The position numbers and the translations under genes are program-made. From positions 22,899 to 86,898 of the forward strand of contig NZ_QRDZ01000043.1 of assembly GCF_003386235.1 (NCBI RefSeq): 64,000 nt of DNA. The letters are read 5' to 3'. Origin of the DNA: Cohnella phaseoli (lineage in GTDB: Bacteria > Bacillota > Bacilli > Paenibacillales > Paenibacillaceae). Below the pieces are notes generated by a model that ran no database searches, was not told the origin of the DNA, and saw only the letters and a program-made list of their open reading frames with translations. Shown here piece after piece: positions 26,732-34,412 of this stretch (positions within the stretch are counted from its first letter, which is position 1; every line of letters starts with the position of its first letter).

Positions 26732-26852
26732 CCATCCACCATATGCTTTGTTTTCGCTTTCAATAGAAGTTTCGACAAGGTTCCCACCAGACAAGAATGC
26801 AATTTCCGAACATTATATCCGCTTACCGCCTGTGAATATACGTAAATAATCG

Positions 26853-26881
26853 TTGACATCGAAGGGCTTTCGACCTAGAAT
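26853..26881 (+). promoter_or_regulatory. Sigma-A promoter of the purine permease gene
   Basis: TTGACA and TAGAAT are separated by 17 bases and end 29 bases before the riboswitch aptamer, the right place for a leader transcript. Confidence 0.75.
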
Positions 26882-26910
26882 ATGTGATGGACAAGCAACA
26901 ACTGAATAAT

Positions 26911-26982
26911 CTTTTCGTATAATCCCGGGAATCGGCCCGGGAGTCTCTACGAGGTCACCGCAAATGATCTGTCTACGAAAAG
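26911..26982 (+). promoter_or_regulatory. Purine riboswitch, guanine type
   Basis: The P1 arms CTTTTCGTA and TACGAAAAG enclose a P2 hairpin with the loop GGGAATCGGCCC, the conserved GTCTCTAC joining strand and a P3 hairpin. The ligand-reading base in the closing TACGA is C, which pairs with guanine-type purines; adenine riboswitches have U there. A hairpin with a T-run follows at 27039-27067, so ligand binding should end transcription early. Confidence 0.95.
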
Positions 26983-27038
26983 GGAAGCAGACCGAGGGGC
27001 GATTGCGCCTATCGGAATGATTTTCCCGGTTGTGCGGA

Positions 27039-27067
27039 ACCTAGAGGAGAAGTCTTCTGGGTTTTTT
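27039..27067 (+). terminator. Riboswitch expression-platform terminator
   Basis: ACCTAGAGGA and TCTTCTGGGT pair with a few G-U steps and are followed by TTTTTT. Located between the guanine aptamer and the permease start. Confidence 0.75.
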
Positions 27068-27121
27068 ATGTTTGGTTTAGTTCCAATTCATTCAAATTTT
27101 GAAGGGAGAGTTTATGGGAAC

Positions 27122-28471
27122 ATGGAAAGTTTCTTTAAGCTGAAGGAACTGGGAACGAACGTACGCACGGAGATCATGGCAGGGATTACGACCTTCATGA
27201 CGATGGCTTACATTCTAGTCGTTAACCCAGGCATTTTATCGGGAGCGGGACTGTCTTTCGAGTCCGTATTCCTGGCAACCGCGTTGGCGGCTGGTATTTT
27301 TACGATCGCAATGGGCTTGTTCGTTAACTTTCCGGTTGCGCTCGCTCCGGGGATGGGCCTGAACGCCTTCTTCGCGACAACGGTTATCACCTCCAAGGCG
27401 ACCGGTCACGAGATTACGGCGGAGATGGGCTTGGCGGCCGTATTTATTTCAGGGATTATTTTCTTCATCCTAACGGTAACGCAGGTTCGACAGATTCTGG
27501 TCGTGGCCATTCCGGATGCGCTGAAGCATGCGATTACGGTCGGTATCGGTTTGTTTATCGCTATCGTAGGCATGAAAAACAGCGGCCTGATGTCGATCAT
27601 TACGTTCGAAGATGGCGGAACGCTGTTGACGATGGGACATCTGAAGGATCCTACGGTGTGGCTGACAATCGTGGGTCTGGGCATTATCGCCCTGCTGATG
27701 GTACTGCGCGTTAAAGGCGCAATTCTGATCGGTATGTTGGTTATTACGTTGCTTGGCGCTCTTCCGGGCGTTGACCTCGTTCACTTTAATACATTGAAGG
27801 AAGCAAGCTGGACTCCGAACTTCGGCGAGCTGAACTTCTGGCATATGGATTTCGCCGATCTGTTTACGACAGGCTTGCTGACGGCGATCGCTACCTTCAC
27901 GTTCGTAGAATTGTTTGATACGTTCGGAACCTTGGTCGGTACGGCCAACAGAGCCGGATTTTTCAAAAATAAAGAAGAAGGCAACAAAAAAGTCGGCAAA
28001 GCGATGTTCGTGGACTCTCTTGCAGTCAGCGGCGGCGCGATGCTCGGCACAAGTACGGTAACAGCTTACGTAGAAAGCTCCGCGGGGATCGCCGAAGGCG
28101 GACGCTCCGGTCTGACAGCAGTTACGACGGGCGCATGCTTCCTGCTTGCACTGTTCCTTTTGCCGCTGGCGCTGCTAATTCCGGGACCGGCTACAAGCGC
28201 GGCTCTGATCATCGTTGGCGTGCTCATGGTGCAATCGGTTAAAGAAATCGACTTTACGGATCTCGTCATCGGTATTCCGGCGTTCTTGACGGTTACGATC
28301 ATGCCGTTCACGTACAACATCGCCAACGGGATTTCGTTTGGTATCGTTTCTTACGTGCTGCTGGCGTTCGTTGCCAACCTGGCCGGCGACAAAAAGCACA
28401 AAATCCACTGGCTCATGTGGGTGCTGTTCTTCATCGTTATCGCGCGCTACGTATTCGTAGGCGGAGAATAA
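27122..28471 (+). CDS. pbuG: NCS2-family purine (guanine/hypoxanthine) permease, PbuG-like
   Basis: A 449-residue membrane transporter importing purine bases by proton symport. The start MESFFKLKELG is set by GAAGGGAGAG upstream; a longer frame runs back through the riboswitch terminator and is not used. About 12-14 TM segments; family motifs include GMGLNAFFATTV, the ELFDTFGTLVG segment and GTSTVTAYVESSAGIAEGGR, which mark the AzgA/PbuG branch of NCS2 rather than the uracil/xanthine branch. The guanine-type riboswitch upstream supports guanine or hypoxanthine as substrate. Symbol assigned on family and regulation. Confidence 0.9.
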   Translation: MESFFKLKELGTNVRTEIMAGITTFMTMAYILVVNPGILSGAGLSFESVFLATALAAGIFTIAMGLFVNFPVALAPGMGLNAFFATTVITSKATGHEITAEMGLAAVFISGIIFFILTVTQVRQILVVAIPDALKHAITVGIGLFIAIVGMKNSGLMSIITFEDGGTLLTMGHLKDPTVWLTIVGLGIIALLMVLRVKGAILIGMLVITLLGALPGVDLVHFNTLKEASWTPNFGELNFWHMDFADLFTTGLLTAIATFTFVELFDTFGTLVGTANRAGFFKNKEEGNKKVGKAMFVDSLAVSGGAMLGTSTVTAYVESSAGIAEGGRSGLTAVTTGACFLLALFLLPLALLIPGPATSAALIIVGVLMVQSVKEIDFTDLVIGIPAFLTVTIMPFTYNIANGISFGIVSYVLLAFVANLAGDKKHKIHWLMWVLFFIVIARYVFVGGE

Positions 28472-28477
28472 TCGCGT

Positions 28478-28497
28478 TTATGAGCCTTCGCGGGCTC
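28478..28497 (+). other. Short stable hairpin after the permease gene
   Basis: ATGAGCC and GGGCTCAT enclose TTCGC; it precedes the stronger terminator by 13 bases and may be a 3'-end stabiliser. Confidence 0.45.
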
Positions 28498-28509
28498 ATG
28501 GCATAAATC

Positions 28510-28553
28510 AACCCCGCTTCACTTCCGAATTGACGGAGGTGGGGCGGGGTTTT
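28510..28553 (+). terminator. Terminator of the purine permease gene
   Basis: AACCCCGC pairs with GCGGGGTT, extended inward by CAC/GTG and TCCG/CGGA, and is followed by TTTTAC. Confidence 0.85.
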
Positions 28554-28604
28554 ACTATGGGGGGGGGAGTCATGAAGATATGATTTTACGGGGAGGGGCG
28601 TTCG

Positions 28605-29138
28605 GTGGCCGGAAACATGCTATACATCCCTTATAGTATCTTGTTGGTGGTTGGCGTGATTGTTTTCGCTGTAGTTATCCAGTTAAAAAAAGGTAAAAGA
28701 CATACGCGGTATTTTTTGATGGTTTCCCTACCTGTCCTTGTTATTTTTTTGTTTTATTTCTGGAATTCAACATTTAATAATTATGTGAAAAGCTATTTGT
28801 TTCCAAGCCGTGCGTTCGAATGTGAATATATAGAGGAATTAAAAAATCTGGCGCTTCCCCTTCCTGAAAGAATGGTATTTAAAGGGAAAGAAGACGCGTG
28901 CTCTCCATTTTATTTGGCCTATGTGAGTGCCGATGATTTCAAAGCGTTTTATCAAGAGCAGCTAAGCAGAATGGAACGCCAAGGGGAAATTAAAAACTTT
29001 GCTTATGTTGAACGTGAGGATCAGTACGGGGCTGAACATAATGGATATATAGCAGAGCTACCGACGGGTTCAAAGATTGAGATTTTTATGCGCAGTGAAA
29101 ATAATTTGGGAATAATGTCGATTGATTACGAGCGCTAA
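28605..29138 (+). CDS. Hypothetical protein with two N-terminal TM helices
   Basis: A 177-residue protein that I do not recognise. GTG start after GGGGAGGGG. Two hydrophobic helices (about 5-25 and 37-58) separated by a Lys/Arg-rich turn, then an extracellular or cytoplasmic domain of about 115 residues with a KDACSPFYLAYVSADDF segment and many acidic residues. The coding sequence is visibly richer in A and T than its neighbours, which suggests later arrival, though I did not compute composition. It lies between the purine permease and the pur operon without an obvious link to either. Confidence 0.65.
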   Translation: MAGNMLYIPYSILLVVGVIVFAVVIQLKKGKRHTRYFLMVSLPVLVIFLFYFWNSTFNNYVKSYLFPSRAFECEYIEELKNLALPLPERMVFKGKEDACSPFYLAYVSADDFKAFYQEQLSRMERQGEIKNFAYVEREDQYGAEHNGYIAELPTGSKIEIFMRSENNLGIMSIDYER

Positions 29139-29212
29139 CAAAACCATTGTACAGAGATTGCGTGAAAAACCGAACATTAATAATCTTTATCAATGAAAGC
29201 GTTCGTCTTTGT

Positions 29213-29242
29213 TTGACAGTCCCCCTTGCTCTAAGGTAAACT
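29213..29242 (+). promoter_or_regulatory. Sigma-A promoter of the pur operon
   Basis: TTGACA and TAAACT with 18 bases between them, about 50 bases before the riboswitch aptamer. A perfect 7-bp hairpin (CTTGCCT/AGGCAAG, 29267-29286) lies near the predicted RNA 5' end, where it may protect the leader. I saw no clear PurBox pair for PurR, but did not search fully. Confidence 0.65.
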
Positions 29243-29293
29243 TAGAAGCGTAAATAAGCAAAATGACTTGCCTTTCGACAGGCAAGGCGCCAA

Positions 29294-29359
29294 GCGCGTA
29301 TATGTCGGGAATCGGCCCGAACGTCTCTACCCGAAAACCCTAATTTTCGGACTACGCAG
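29294..29359 (+). promoter_or_regulatory. Purine riboswitch, guanine type, of the pur operon
   Basis: P1 is formed by GCGTA and TACGC; P2 has GTCGGGAATCGGCCCGAAC, then GTCTCTACC, then the P3 stem CGAAAA/TTTTCG. The specificity base in GACTACG is C, so guanine or hypoxanthine is the ligand. Two hairpins follow before purE. Confidence 0.93.
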
Positions 29360-29387
29360 CAGTCGCAGGTGGCATAAAATAGAAGCG

Positions 29388-29411
29388 CGAACCCCATCAA
29401 GGTTCGGGCTT
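29388..29411 (+). other. Leader hairpin downstream of the pur aptamer
   Basis: CGAACC and GGTTCG enclose CCATCAA and are followed by only a broken T-run. It may be an intermediate structure or a weak terminator in the switch. Confidence 0.4.
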
Positions 29412-29457
29412 TGTCTTGTCGCTACGGGTGATCGTGTCGAAAGTGGAGAACGTAGGT

Positions 29458-29499
29458 CGATTGGGGAATACTGTTGATGTTCCCATCGGTCTTTTTTTC
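29458..29499 (+). terminator. Expression-platform terminator of the pur operon
   Basis: CGATTGGGGAA pairs with TTCCCATCG (one bulge) and is followed by seven T. It lies 47 bases before purE and is the probable off-state structure. Confidence 0.8.
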
Positions 29500-29545
29500 A
29501 TTTATGGCGGAAAAGAACAGAACGCAACCGGGGAAGGGTGGAATC

Positions 29546-30034
29546 ATGTCGTCACTTGTCGGCGTCATCATGGGAAGTACGTCGGATTGGGAAACGATGA
29601 AGAAGGCGTGCGAGATACTTGAGGAGTTAAACATTCCGTACGAGAAAAAAGTCGTCTCCGCGCATCGGACGCCGGATTTGATGTTCGAATATGCGGAAAC
29701 CGCGGTGGAACGCGGTCTGAAGGTTATTATTGCCGGCGCCGGCGGCGCCGCTCATCTGCCGGGTATGGTCGCGGCCAAAACCGTCCTGCCCGTTATCGGA
29801 GTGCCCGTTCAATCGAAAGCATTGAACGGGCTGGATTCGTTGCTTTCGATCGTGCAGATGCCGGGCGGCATTCCAGTCGCGACGGTGGCGATCGGCGCGG
29901 CCGGCGCGACGAACGCGGGCTTGCTCGCGGCGCAATTCATCGGCTCGTTCGATCCCGAGGTCCAGGCGCGTGTCGCCGCAAGGCGCGAGCGCATTACGCA
30001 GGACGTGCTGGACAATGCGGAGCTGCCTTCATGA
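29546..30034 (+). CDS. purE: N5-carboxyaminoimidazole ribonucleotide mutase
   Basis: A 162-residue class-I PurE that moves the carboxyl group of N5-CAIR to give CAIR. The start MSSLVGVIMGSTSDW is set by GGGAAGGGTGG upstream; the longer frame runs into the terminator. Family motifs: MGSTSDW, VVSAHRTPD, IAGAGGAAHLPGM and PVQSKALNGLDSLLSIVQMP. Normal length, octameric by family. First gene of the operon; its stop overlaps purK by 4 bases, matching the coupled work of PurK and PurE. Confidence 0.97.
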   Translation: MSSLVGVIMGSTSDWETMKKACEILEELNIPYEKKVVSAHRTPDLMFEYAETAVERGLKVIIAGAGGAAHLPGMVAAKTVLPVIGVPVQSKALNGLDSLLSIVQMPGGIPVATVAIGAAGATNAGLLAAQFIGSFDPEVQARVAARRERITQDVLDNAELPS

Positions 30035-31389
30035 GCGGAGGGGATAACGTGAACAAGCTTGTCAACCTGTTCGAGGGCGAAGGCGCGGCTTGCGATGAGT
30101 TTGGCTGTGCGATTCCGGGCTCTGAGGACGGGCAAGAGGCTGGCGGGGAGACGGAAGCGGCGGACTCGCAGGCAGGCTTGAAGGCTGGTGCGGAAGCGGC
30201 AGGTGCAGAAGCGGGGCCGAAGGCTGAGACGGCATCGGCGCGCCGCGCGATTCTGCCCGGTGCAACGATCGGCGTGCTCGGCGGCGGACAGCTTGGACGG
30301 ATGCTCGCTCATGCGGGCAATCGGCTCGGCTACCGCTTCGTGACGCTCGACCCGACGCCGGACAGCCCGTGCGGACAGACGGCGGCGCAGATCGTGGCGG
30401 CGTACGACGATCGGGAGGCGGCGCGGGAATTGGCGCAGCGCTCCGACGTGATCACGTACGAGTTCGAGAACGTCGACGCCGGCGTAGCGGAAATGCTGGA
30501 GCGCGAATCGTACGTGCCGCAGGGCAGCAAGCTGCTGTACACGACGCAGCATCGGCTGCGTGAGAAGCAGGCGGTCGAAGCGGCCGGGGCGCAGGTTGCG
30601 CCTTATGCCGAGATCGAGAGCCTGGCCGGGTTGCAGGAAGCGGCGGCTCGGCTGGGACTCCCGGCGGTGCTGAAAACCGCAACCGGCGGCTACGACGGCA
30701 AAGGCCAGTGGGTGCTGCGCAGCGAGGACGAGCTGGCGACGGCTTGGGAAGAGGCGAGTCGGGTCGGTACGCAGCTCGTGCTGGAGAAGTTTATTGTTTT
30801 CGATAAGGAAATTTCCGTGATCGCGGCGAGAAGCCCTTCGGGAGAAGTGAAGACGTTCCCGCCTGCGGAAAATATCCACGTTCATAATATATTGCATCTA
30901 TCCATCGTTCCGGCGCGCATTTCGGACAAGGTTCGTGCGGAGGCCGAGAAGCTCGCGGTTTCGATCGCGGAGACGCTGGGTGCGGTTGGTCTGATCGCCG
31001 TCGAAATGTTCCTTACGGCGGACGGCGAATTGTACGTCAACGAACTGGCGCCAAGACCGCACAACTCCGGTCACTATACGATGGAAGCCTGCCGCACGTC
31101 GCAGTTCGAACAGCATGTTCGGGCGATCTGCGATTTGCCGCTCGGCGATCCGTCGCTGCTGACGCCGGTCGTCATGGCGAACATTCTCGGCGAGCATATG
31201 GAGCCGTTGCTGGAATGGATGGGCGAGAAGGATTCAGCGGCCGAGAAGCTGGGCGTCGAGGTCAAGGTTCACCTGTACGGCAAGGCGGAAGCCAAACATA
31301 AGCGCAAGATGGGCCATCTGAACGTGCTTGCTCCGAATGTGGACGCGGCGCTGGAATGGATTGCTCAATCGAAAATATGGAGGGTTTAA
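30031..31389 (+). CDS. purK: N5-carboxyaminoimidazole ribonucleotide synthase with N-terminal extension
   Basis: A 452-residue ATP-grasp enzyme that carboxylates AIR with ATP and bicarbonate. The catalytic part begins near residue 76 with GATIGVLGGGQLGRML and has the grasp motifs KTATGGYDGKGQW, ENIHVHNILHLSIVPARI and NELAPRPHNSGHYT. In front lies a low-complexity stretch of about 75 residues rich in Ala, Gly and Glu (KAGAEAAGAEAGPKAE) that PurK proteins normally lack. The ATG at 30031 overlaps purE (ATGA), and no ATG or GTG with a ribosome site occurs nearer the core; TTG near 30178 is a weak alternative. Confidence 0.95.
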   Translation: MSGGDNVNKLVNLFEGEGAACDEFGCAIPGSEDGQEAGGETEAADSQAGLKAGAEAAGAEAGPKAETASARRAILPGATIGVLGGGQLGRMLAHAGNRLGYRFVTLDPTPDSPCGQTAAQIVAAYDDREAARELAQRSDVITYEFENVDAGVAEMLERESYVPQGSKLLYTTQHRLREKQAVEAAGAQVAPYAEIESLAGLQEAAARLGLPAVLKTATGGYDGKGQWVLRSEDELATAWEEASRVGTQLVLEKFIVFDKEISVIAARSPSGEVKTFPPAENIHVHNILHLSIVPARISDKVRAEAEKLAVSIAETLGAVGLIAVEMFLTADGELYVNELAPRPHNSGHYTMEACRTSQFEQHVRAICDLPLGDPSLLTPVVMANILGEHMEPLLEWMGEKDSAAEKLGVEVKVHLYGKAEAKHKRKMGHLNVLAPNVDAALEWIAQSKIWRV

Positions 31390-31395
31390 TTACAC

Positions 31396-32697
31396 ATGTT
31401 AGAACGTTATAGCCGGCCCGAGATGCGGGCGATCTGGACGGAACAAAACAAGTTCCAAGCGTGGTTGGAAGTCGAGCTGTGCGCCTGCGAGGCATGGGCC
31501 GAACTGGGACACATTCCTCATGAAGACACGGTCGAGCTGCGCAAAAACGCCAAGTTCGACATCGACCGCATTTACGAGATCGAGCTGGAAACCCGCCATG
31601 ACGTGATCGCCTTTACACGCGCCGTATCCGAAAGTCTCGGAGCGGAACGCAAATGGGTGCACTACGGCCTCACTTCGACGGACGTCGTCGATACGGCGAT
31701 GGGCTACCTGCTTCGTCAGGCGAATGAAATTTTGCGCAAAGATATTCAGAACTTTATCGCCATCCTTCGCGATCAGGCGATTCAATATAAGAACACTCCG
31801 ATGATGGGCCGTACGCACGGCGTTCATGCCGAGCCGACGACTTTCGGCTTGAAGCTGGCGCTGTGGCACGAGGAAATGAAGCGCAACCTGGAGCGGTTCG
31901 AGCATGCAGCCGCGGGCGTCGAGTTCGGCAAAATGTCCGGCGCGGTCGGCACGTACGCCAACATCGATCCTGCAGTGGAAGGGTTCGTATGCAAGAAGCT
32001 CGGTATCCAAGCTGCGCCGATCTCGACGCAGACGCTGCAGCGCGACCGTCATGCGGAATATATGGCGACGTTGGCGCTGATCGCCACGTCGATCGACAAG
32101 TTCGCGACGGAAATCCGCGGCTTGCAGAAGAGCGAGTTCCGCGAAGTCGAAGAGCCGTTCGGCAAAGGGCAAAAAGGCTCGTCGGCGATGCCGCACAAGC
32201 GCAATCCGATCGGCTGCGAGAACATGAGCGGCTTGTCCCGCGTCATTCGCGGCCACATGCTGACCGCCTACGAGAACGTGCCGCTGTGGCATGAGCGCGA
32301 CATTTCGCACTCCTCGGCGGAGCGGATCATCCTGCCGGACGCGACGATGCTGCTTAACTACATGCTGAACCGCTTTGGCAACATCGTGAAGAACTTGACC
32401 GTGTTCCCGGAAAACATGAAGCGCAACATGAGAAGCACGTATAACGTGCCGTTCTCCGGACGCGTCATGACGAAGCTAATTGACAAAGGCTTCGCCCGCG
32501 AGCAGGCGTACGACACGGTGCAGCCGCGCGCGATGCAGGCTTGGGAGGAACAGCGCGATTTCCGCGATATCGTGCAGTCGACGAAGGAAATTACCGACGT
32601 TCTGTCCGCTGAGGAGATTGCCGATTGCTTCGATCCGACTTGGCATTTGAAGCATGTGGATACGATTTTCGACCGGTTGGGTCTCGTTGCGAAATAA
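31396..32697 (+). CDS. purB: Adenylosuccinate lyase
   Basis: A 433-residue enzyme of the fumarase/aspartase superfamily that acts twice: it splits SAICAR to AICAR and adenylosuccinate to AMP, releasing fumarate. The start MLERYSRPEMRAIW is typical. Catalytic regions are visible: RTHGVHAEPTTFG with the catalytic His, and the superfamily signature GSSAMPHKRNP near residue 260 with the flexible-loop Ser. Normal length. Located 6 bases after purK, in the Bacillus order. Confidence 0.97.
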   Translation: MLERYSRPEMRAIWTEQNKFQAWLEVELCACEAWAELGHIPHEDTVELRKNAKFDIDRIYEIELETRHDVIAFTRAVSESLGAERKWVHYGLTSTDVVDTAMGYLLRQANEILRKDIQNFIAILRDQAIQYKNTPMMGRTHGVHAEPTTFGLKLALWHEEMKRNLERFEHAAAGVEFGKMSGAVGTYANIDPAVEGFVCKKLGIQAAPISTQTLQRDRHAEYMATLALIATSIDKFATEIRGLQKSEFREVEEPFGKGQKGSSAMPHKRNPIGCENMSGLSRVIRGHMLTAYENVPLWHERDISHSSAERIILPDATMLLNYMLNRFGNIVKNLTVFPENMKRNMRSTYNVPFSGRVMTKLIDKGFAREQAYDTVQPRAMQAWEEQRDFRDIVQSTKEITDVLSAEEIADCFDPTWHLKHVDTIFDRLGLVAK

Positions 32698-32772
32698 AAT
32701 ACCTCTAATTTCGTGACGAACCCTTGGGCTTGAAATAATACGCGCGCTAGCATGCGCCGCTAGGAGGCAGCA

Positions 32773-33654
32773 ATGACTACCCAAGCTTTGGCGACGGCCG
32801 AAGGGCTCGTGAACGCCCCGCTGATTCACAAAGGCAAGGTCCGGGAGCTGTACGATCTCGGCGAGCACTTATTAATTGTAGTAACGGACCGCATCTCGGC
32901 GTTCGACTATGTGCTGGATCCCCCGGTTCCCGGAAAAGGCAGCGTCCTGAACGGGCTGAGCGCGCACTGGTTCGAGCAAACGGCTGGTTTTCAGCCGAAC
33001 CATGTCGTGCATACGGATGTGGCGCTGCTGGGCGACATCGTGACCGAGCCGGAGAAGCTGGCCGGACGGATCATGGTCAGCCGCAAGGCGCAGCGGGTCG
33101 ACATCGAGTGCGTCGTTCGCGGCTACATTACGGGCGGCGGCTGGCGGCAGTATCAGACTTCCGGCGAGGTTAACGGCATTAAGCTGCCGGAAGGGCTGCA
33201 CAAGAACTCGAAGCTGGAGCAGCCGATCTTCACGCCTGCCGGCAAAAACGACGTCGGCCACGACGAGGACATCCCGTTCGAGGAGATGGCTCGCCGTGTC
33301 GGTGCGGAGCTGGCGGAGGCTTTGCGTGAGCGCAGCCTAAAGCTGTACGAGTTTGGTCGCGACTATTGCGCCAAGCGGGGAATTATCCTCGCCGACTGCA
33401 AGTTCGAGTTCGGCCTGATCGATGGGGAGATCATCCTCATCGACGAGCTGTTCACGCCGGACTCCTCGCGCTTTTGGGCGGAGGAGAACTACAAGCTTGA
33501 CGTCGAGATCGACAGCATGGACAAGGAGCCGGTTCGCGCCTACTTGGCCGGATCGGATTGGGACAAGAACAGCCCGCCTCCAGCGCTGCCGGCCGAAGTC
33601 GTCGCTGCGACGACGGACCGTTACCGCGACATCGCTCGCAGGCTGATGGAGTAG
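32773..33654 (+). CDS. purC: SAICAR synthetase
   Basis: A 293-residue enzyme joining CAIR and aspartate with ATP. Motifs: GKVRELYDL near the N terminus, VTDRISAFDYVL, IECVVRGYITGGGWRQY, and ILADCKFEFGLIDGEIILIDE with the metal-binding acid. It is at the long end for bacterial PurC (often about 240 residues) and resembles the longer group, with FTPAGKNDVGHDEDIPFEEM. GGAGGCAG precedes the ATG. Followed by a 508-base gap filled by the 51-bp repeat array before purS. Confidence 0.96.
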   Translation: MTTQALATAEGLVNAPLIHKGKVRELYDLGEHLLIVVTDRISAFDYVLDPPVPGKGSVLNGLSAHWFEQTAGFQPNHVVHTDVALLGDIVTEPEKLAGRIMVSRKAQRVDIECVVRGYITGGGWRQYQTSGEVNGIKLPEGLHKNSKLEQPIFTPAGKNDVGHDEDIPFEEMARRVGAELAEALRERSLKLYEFGRDYCAKRGIILADCKFEFGLIDGEIILIDELFTPDSSRFWAEENYKLDVEIDSMDKEPVRAYLAGSDWDKNSPPPALPAEVVAATTDRYRDIARRLME

Positions 33655-33688
33655 TAGTAGCTCGCATCGGCGCAGGCTCGTAAGCGCG

Positions 33689-34020
33689 TAACGGTCTGTG
33701 GGACCGTTAGAGTCGGAGAAAGTGGCCGGCGGGAGCGTGTAACGGTCTGTCAGACCGTTAGAGTCGGCGAAAGTGGTCGGCGGGAGTGTGTAACGGTCTG
33801 TCAGACCGTAAGAGACGGCCAAAGTGGTCGGCGAGAGTGTGTAACGGTCTGTCAGACCGTAAGAGTCGACAAAAGTGGTCGGCGGAAGTGCGTAACGGTC
33901 TGTCAGACCGGAAGAGTCGGCGAAAGTGGCAGGCGAGAGTGTGTAACGGTCTGTCAGACCGGAAGAGTCGGCGAAAGTGGCAGGCGAGAGTGTGTAACGG
34001 TCTGTCAGACCGGAAGGGTC
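33689..34020. repeat. 51-bp tandem array, seven units, between purC and purS
   Basis: TAACGG begins at 33689, 33740, 33791, 33842, 33893, 33944 and 33995, exactly 51 bases apart each time. Every unit from the second holds the palindrome CGGTCTGTCAGACCG; the first has CGGTCTGTGGGACCG. Units differ by point changes only. Because 51 is a multiple of three, apparent reading frames stay open on both strands, but they have no ribosome site or recognisable product. This fills most of the 33655-34162 gap. Confidence 0.95.
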
Positions 34021-34162
34021 GGCGCTAAAGTCTCGCTACGAGTAACGTATCACCCAAATGGATCTAGCTGGTCGCATCTGCACGAGGATTTACTTTTTCA
34101 CACGCAAGACGTTCTTATAGATGAAACCATCCACCAACCTACAAATCAGGAGGAACCTCCCC

Positions 34163-34405
34163 ATGAAAGCAAAGGTATACGTGACGATTAAGGAAAACGT
34201 GCTCGACCCGCAAGGGAACGCGGTGCAAGGCGCGCTGCATACGCTCGGATTCGGCGAAGTAGGCAAGGTGAGAATTGGCAAGTATTTGGAGCTTGAGCTG
34301 GATACGAACGATCGCGCGCAAGCGGAAGAGAAGCTTAAGGTGATGTGCGAAAAGCTGCTGGCGAACACGGTTGTCGAAGACTATCGTTTCGAATTGGAGG
34401 GCTGA
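34163..34405 (+). CDS. purS: FGAM synthase subunit PurS
   Basis: An 80-residue small subunit that joins PurQ and PurL in the three-part FGAM synthase. The start MKAKVYVTIKENVLDP follows AGGAGG by 8 bases. The KENVLDPQGNAVQGAL segment and GKVRIGKYLELEL strand are family hallmarks. Its stop is 7 bases before purQ. It is the first gene after the 51-bp repeat array, so its translation needs either read-through of the array or a promoter inside it. Confidence 0.96.
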   Translation: MKAKVYVTIKENVLDPQGNAVQGALHTLGFGEVGKVRIGKYLELELDTNDRAQAEEKLKVMCEKLLANTVVEDYRFELEG

Positions 34406-34412
34406 GGCGCTC

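Noticed and set aside
26435..26794. Antisense frame encoding an Asp-Cys repeat protein
   Set aside because: It is the reverse reading of the hexanucleotide microsatellite with no supporting start signal.
33689..34020. CRISPR array
   Set aside because: Units are contiguous and similar over their whole length; there are no unique spacers of constant size and no cas genes.
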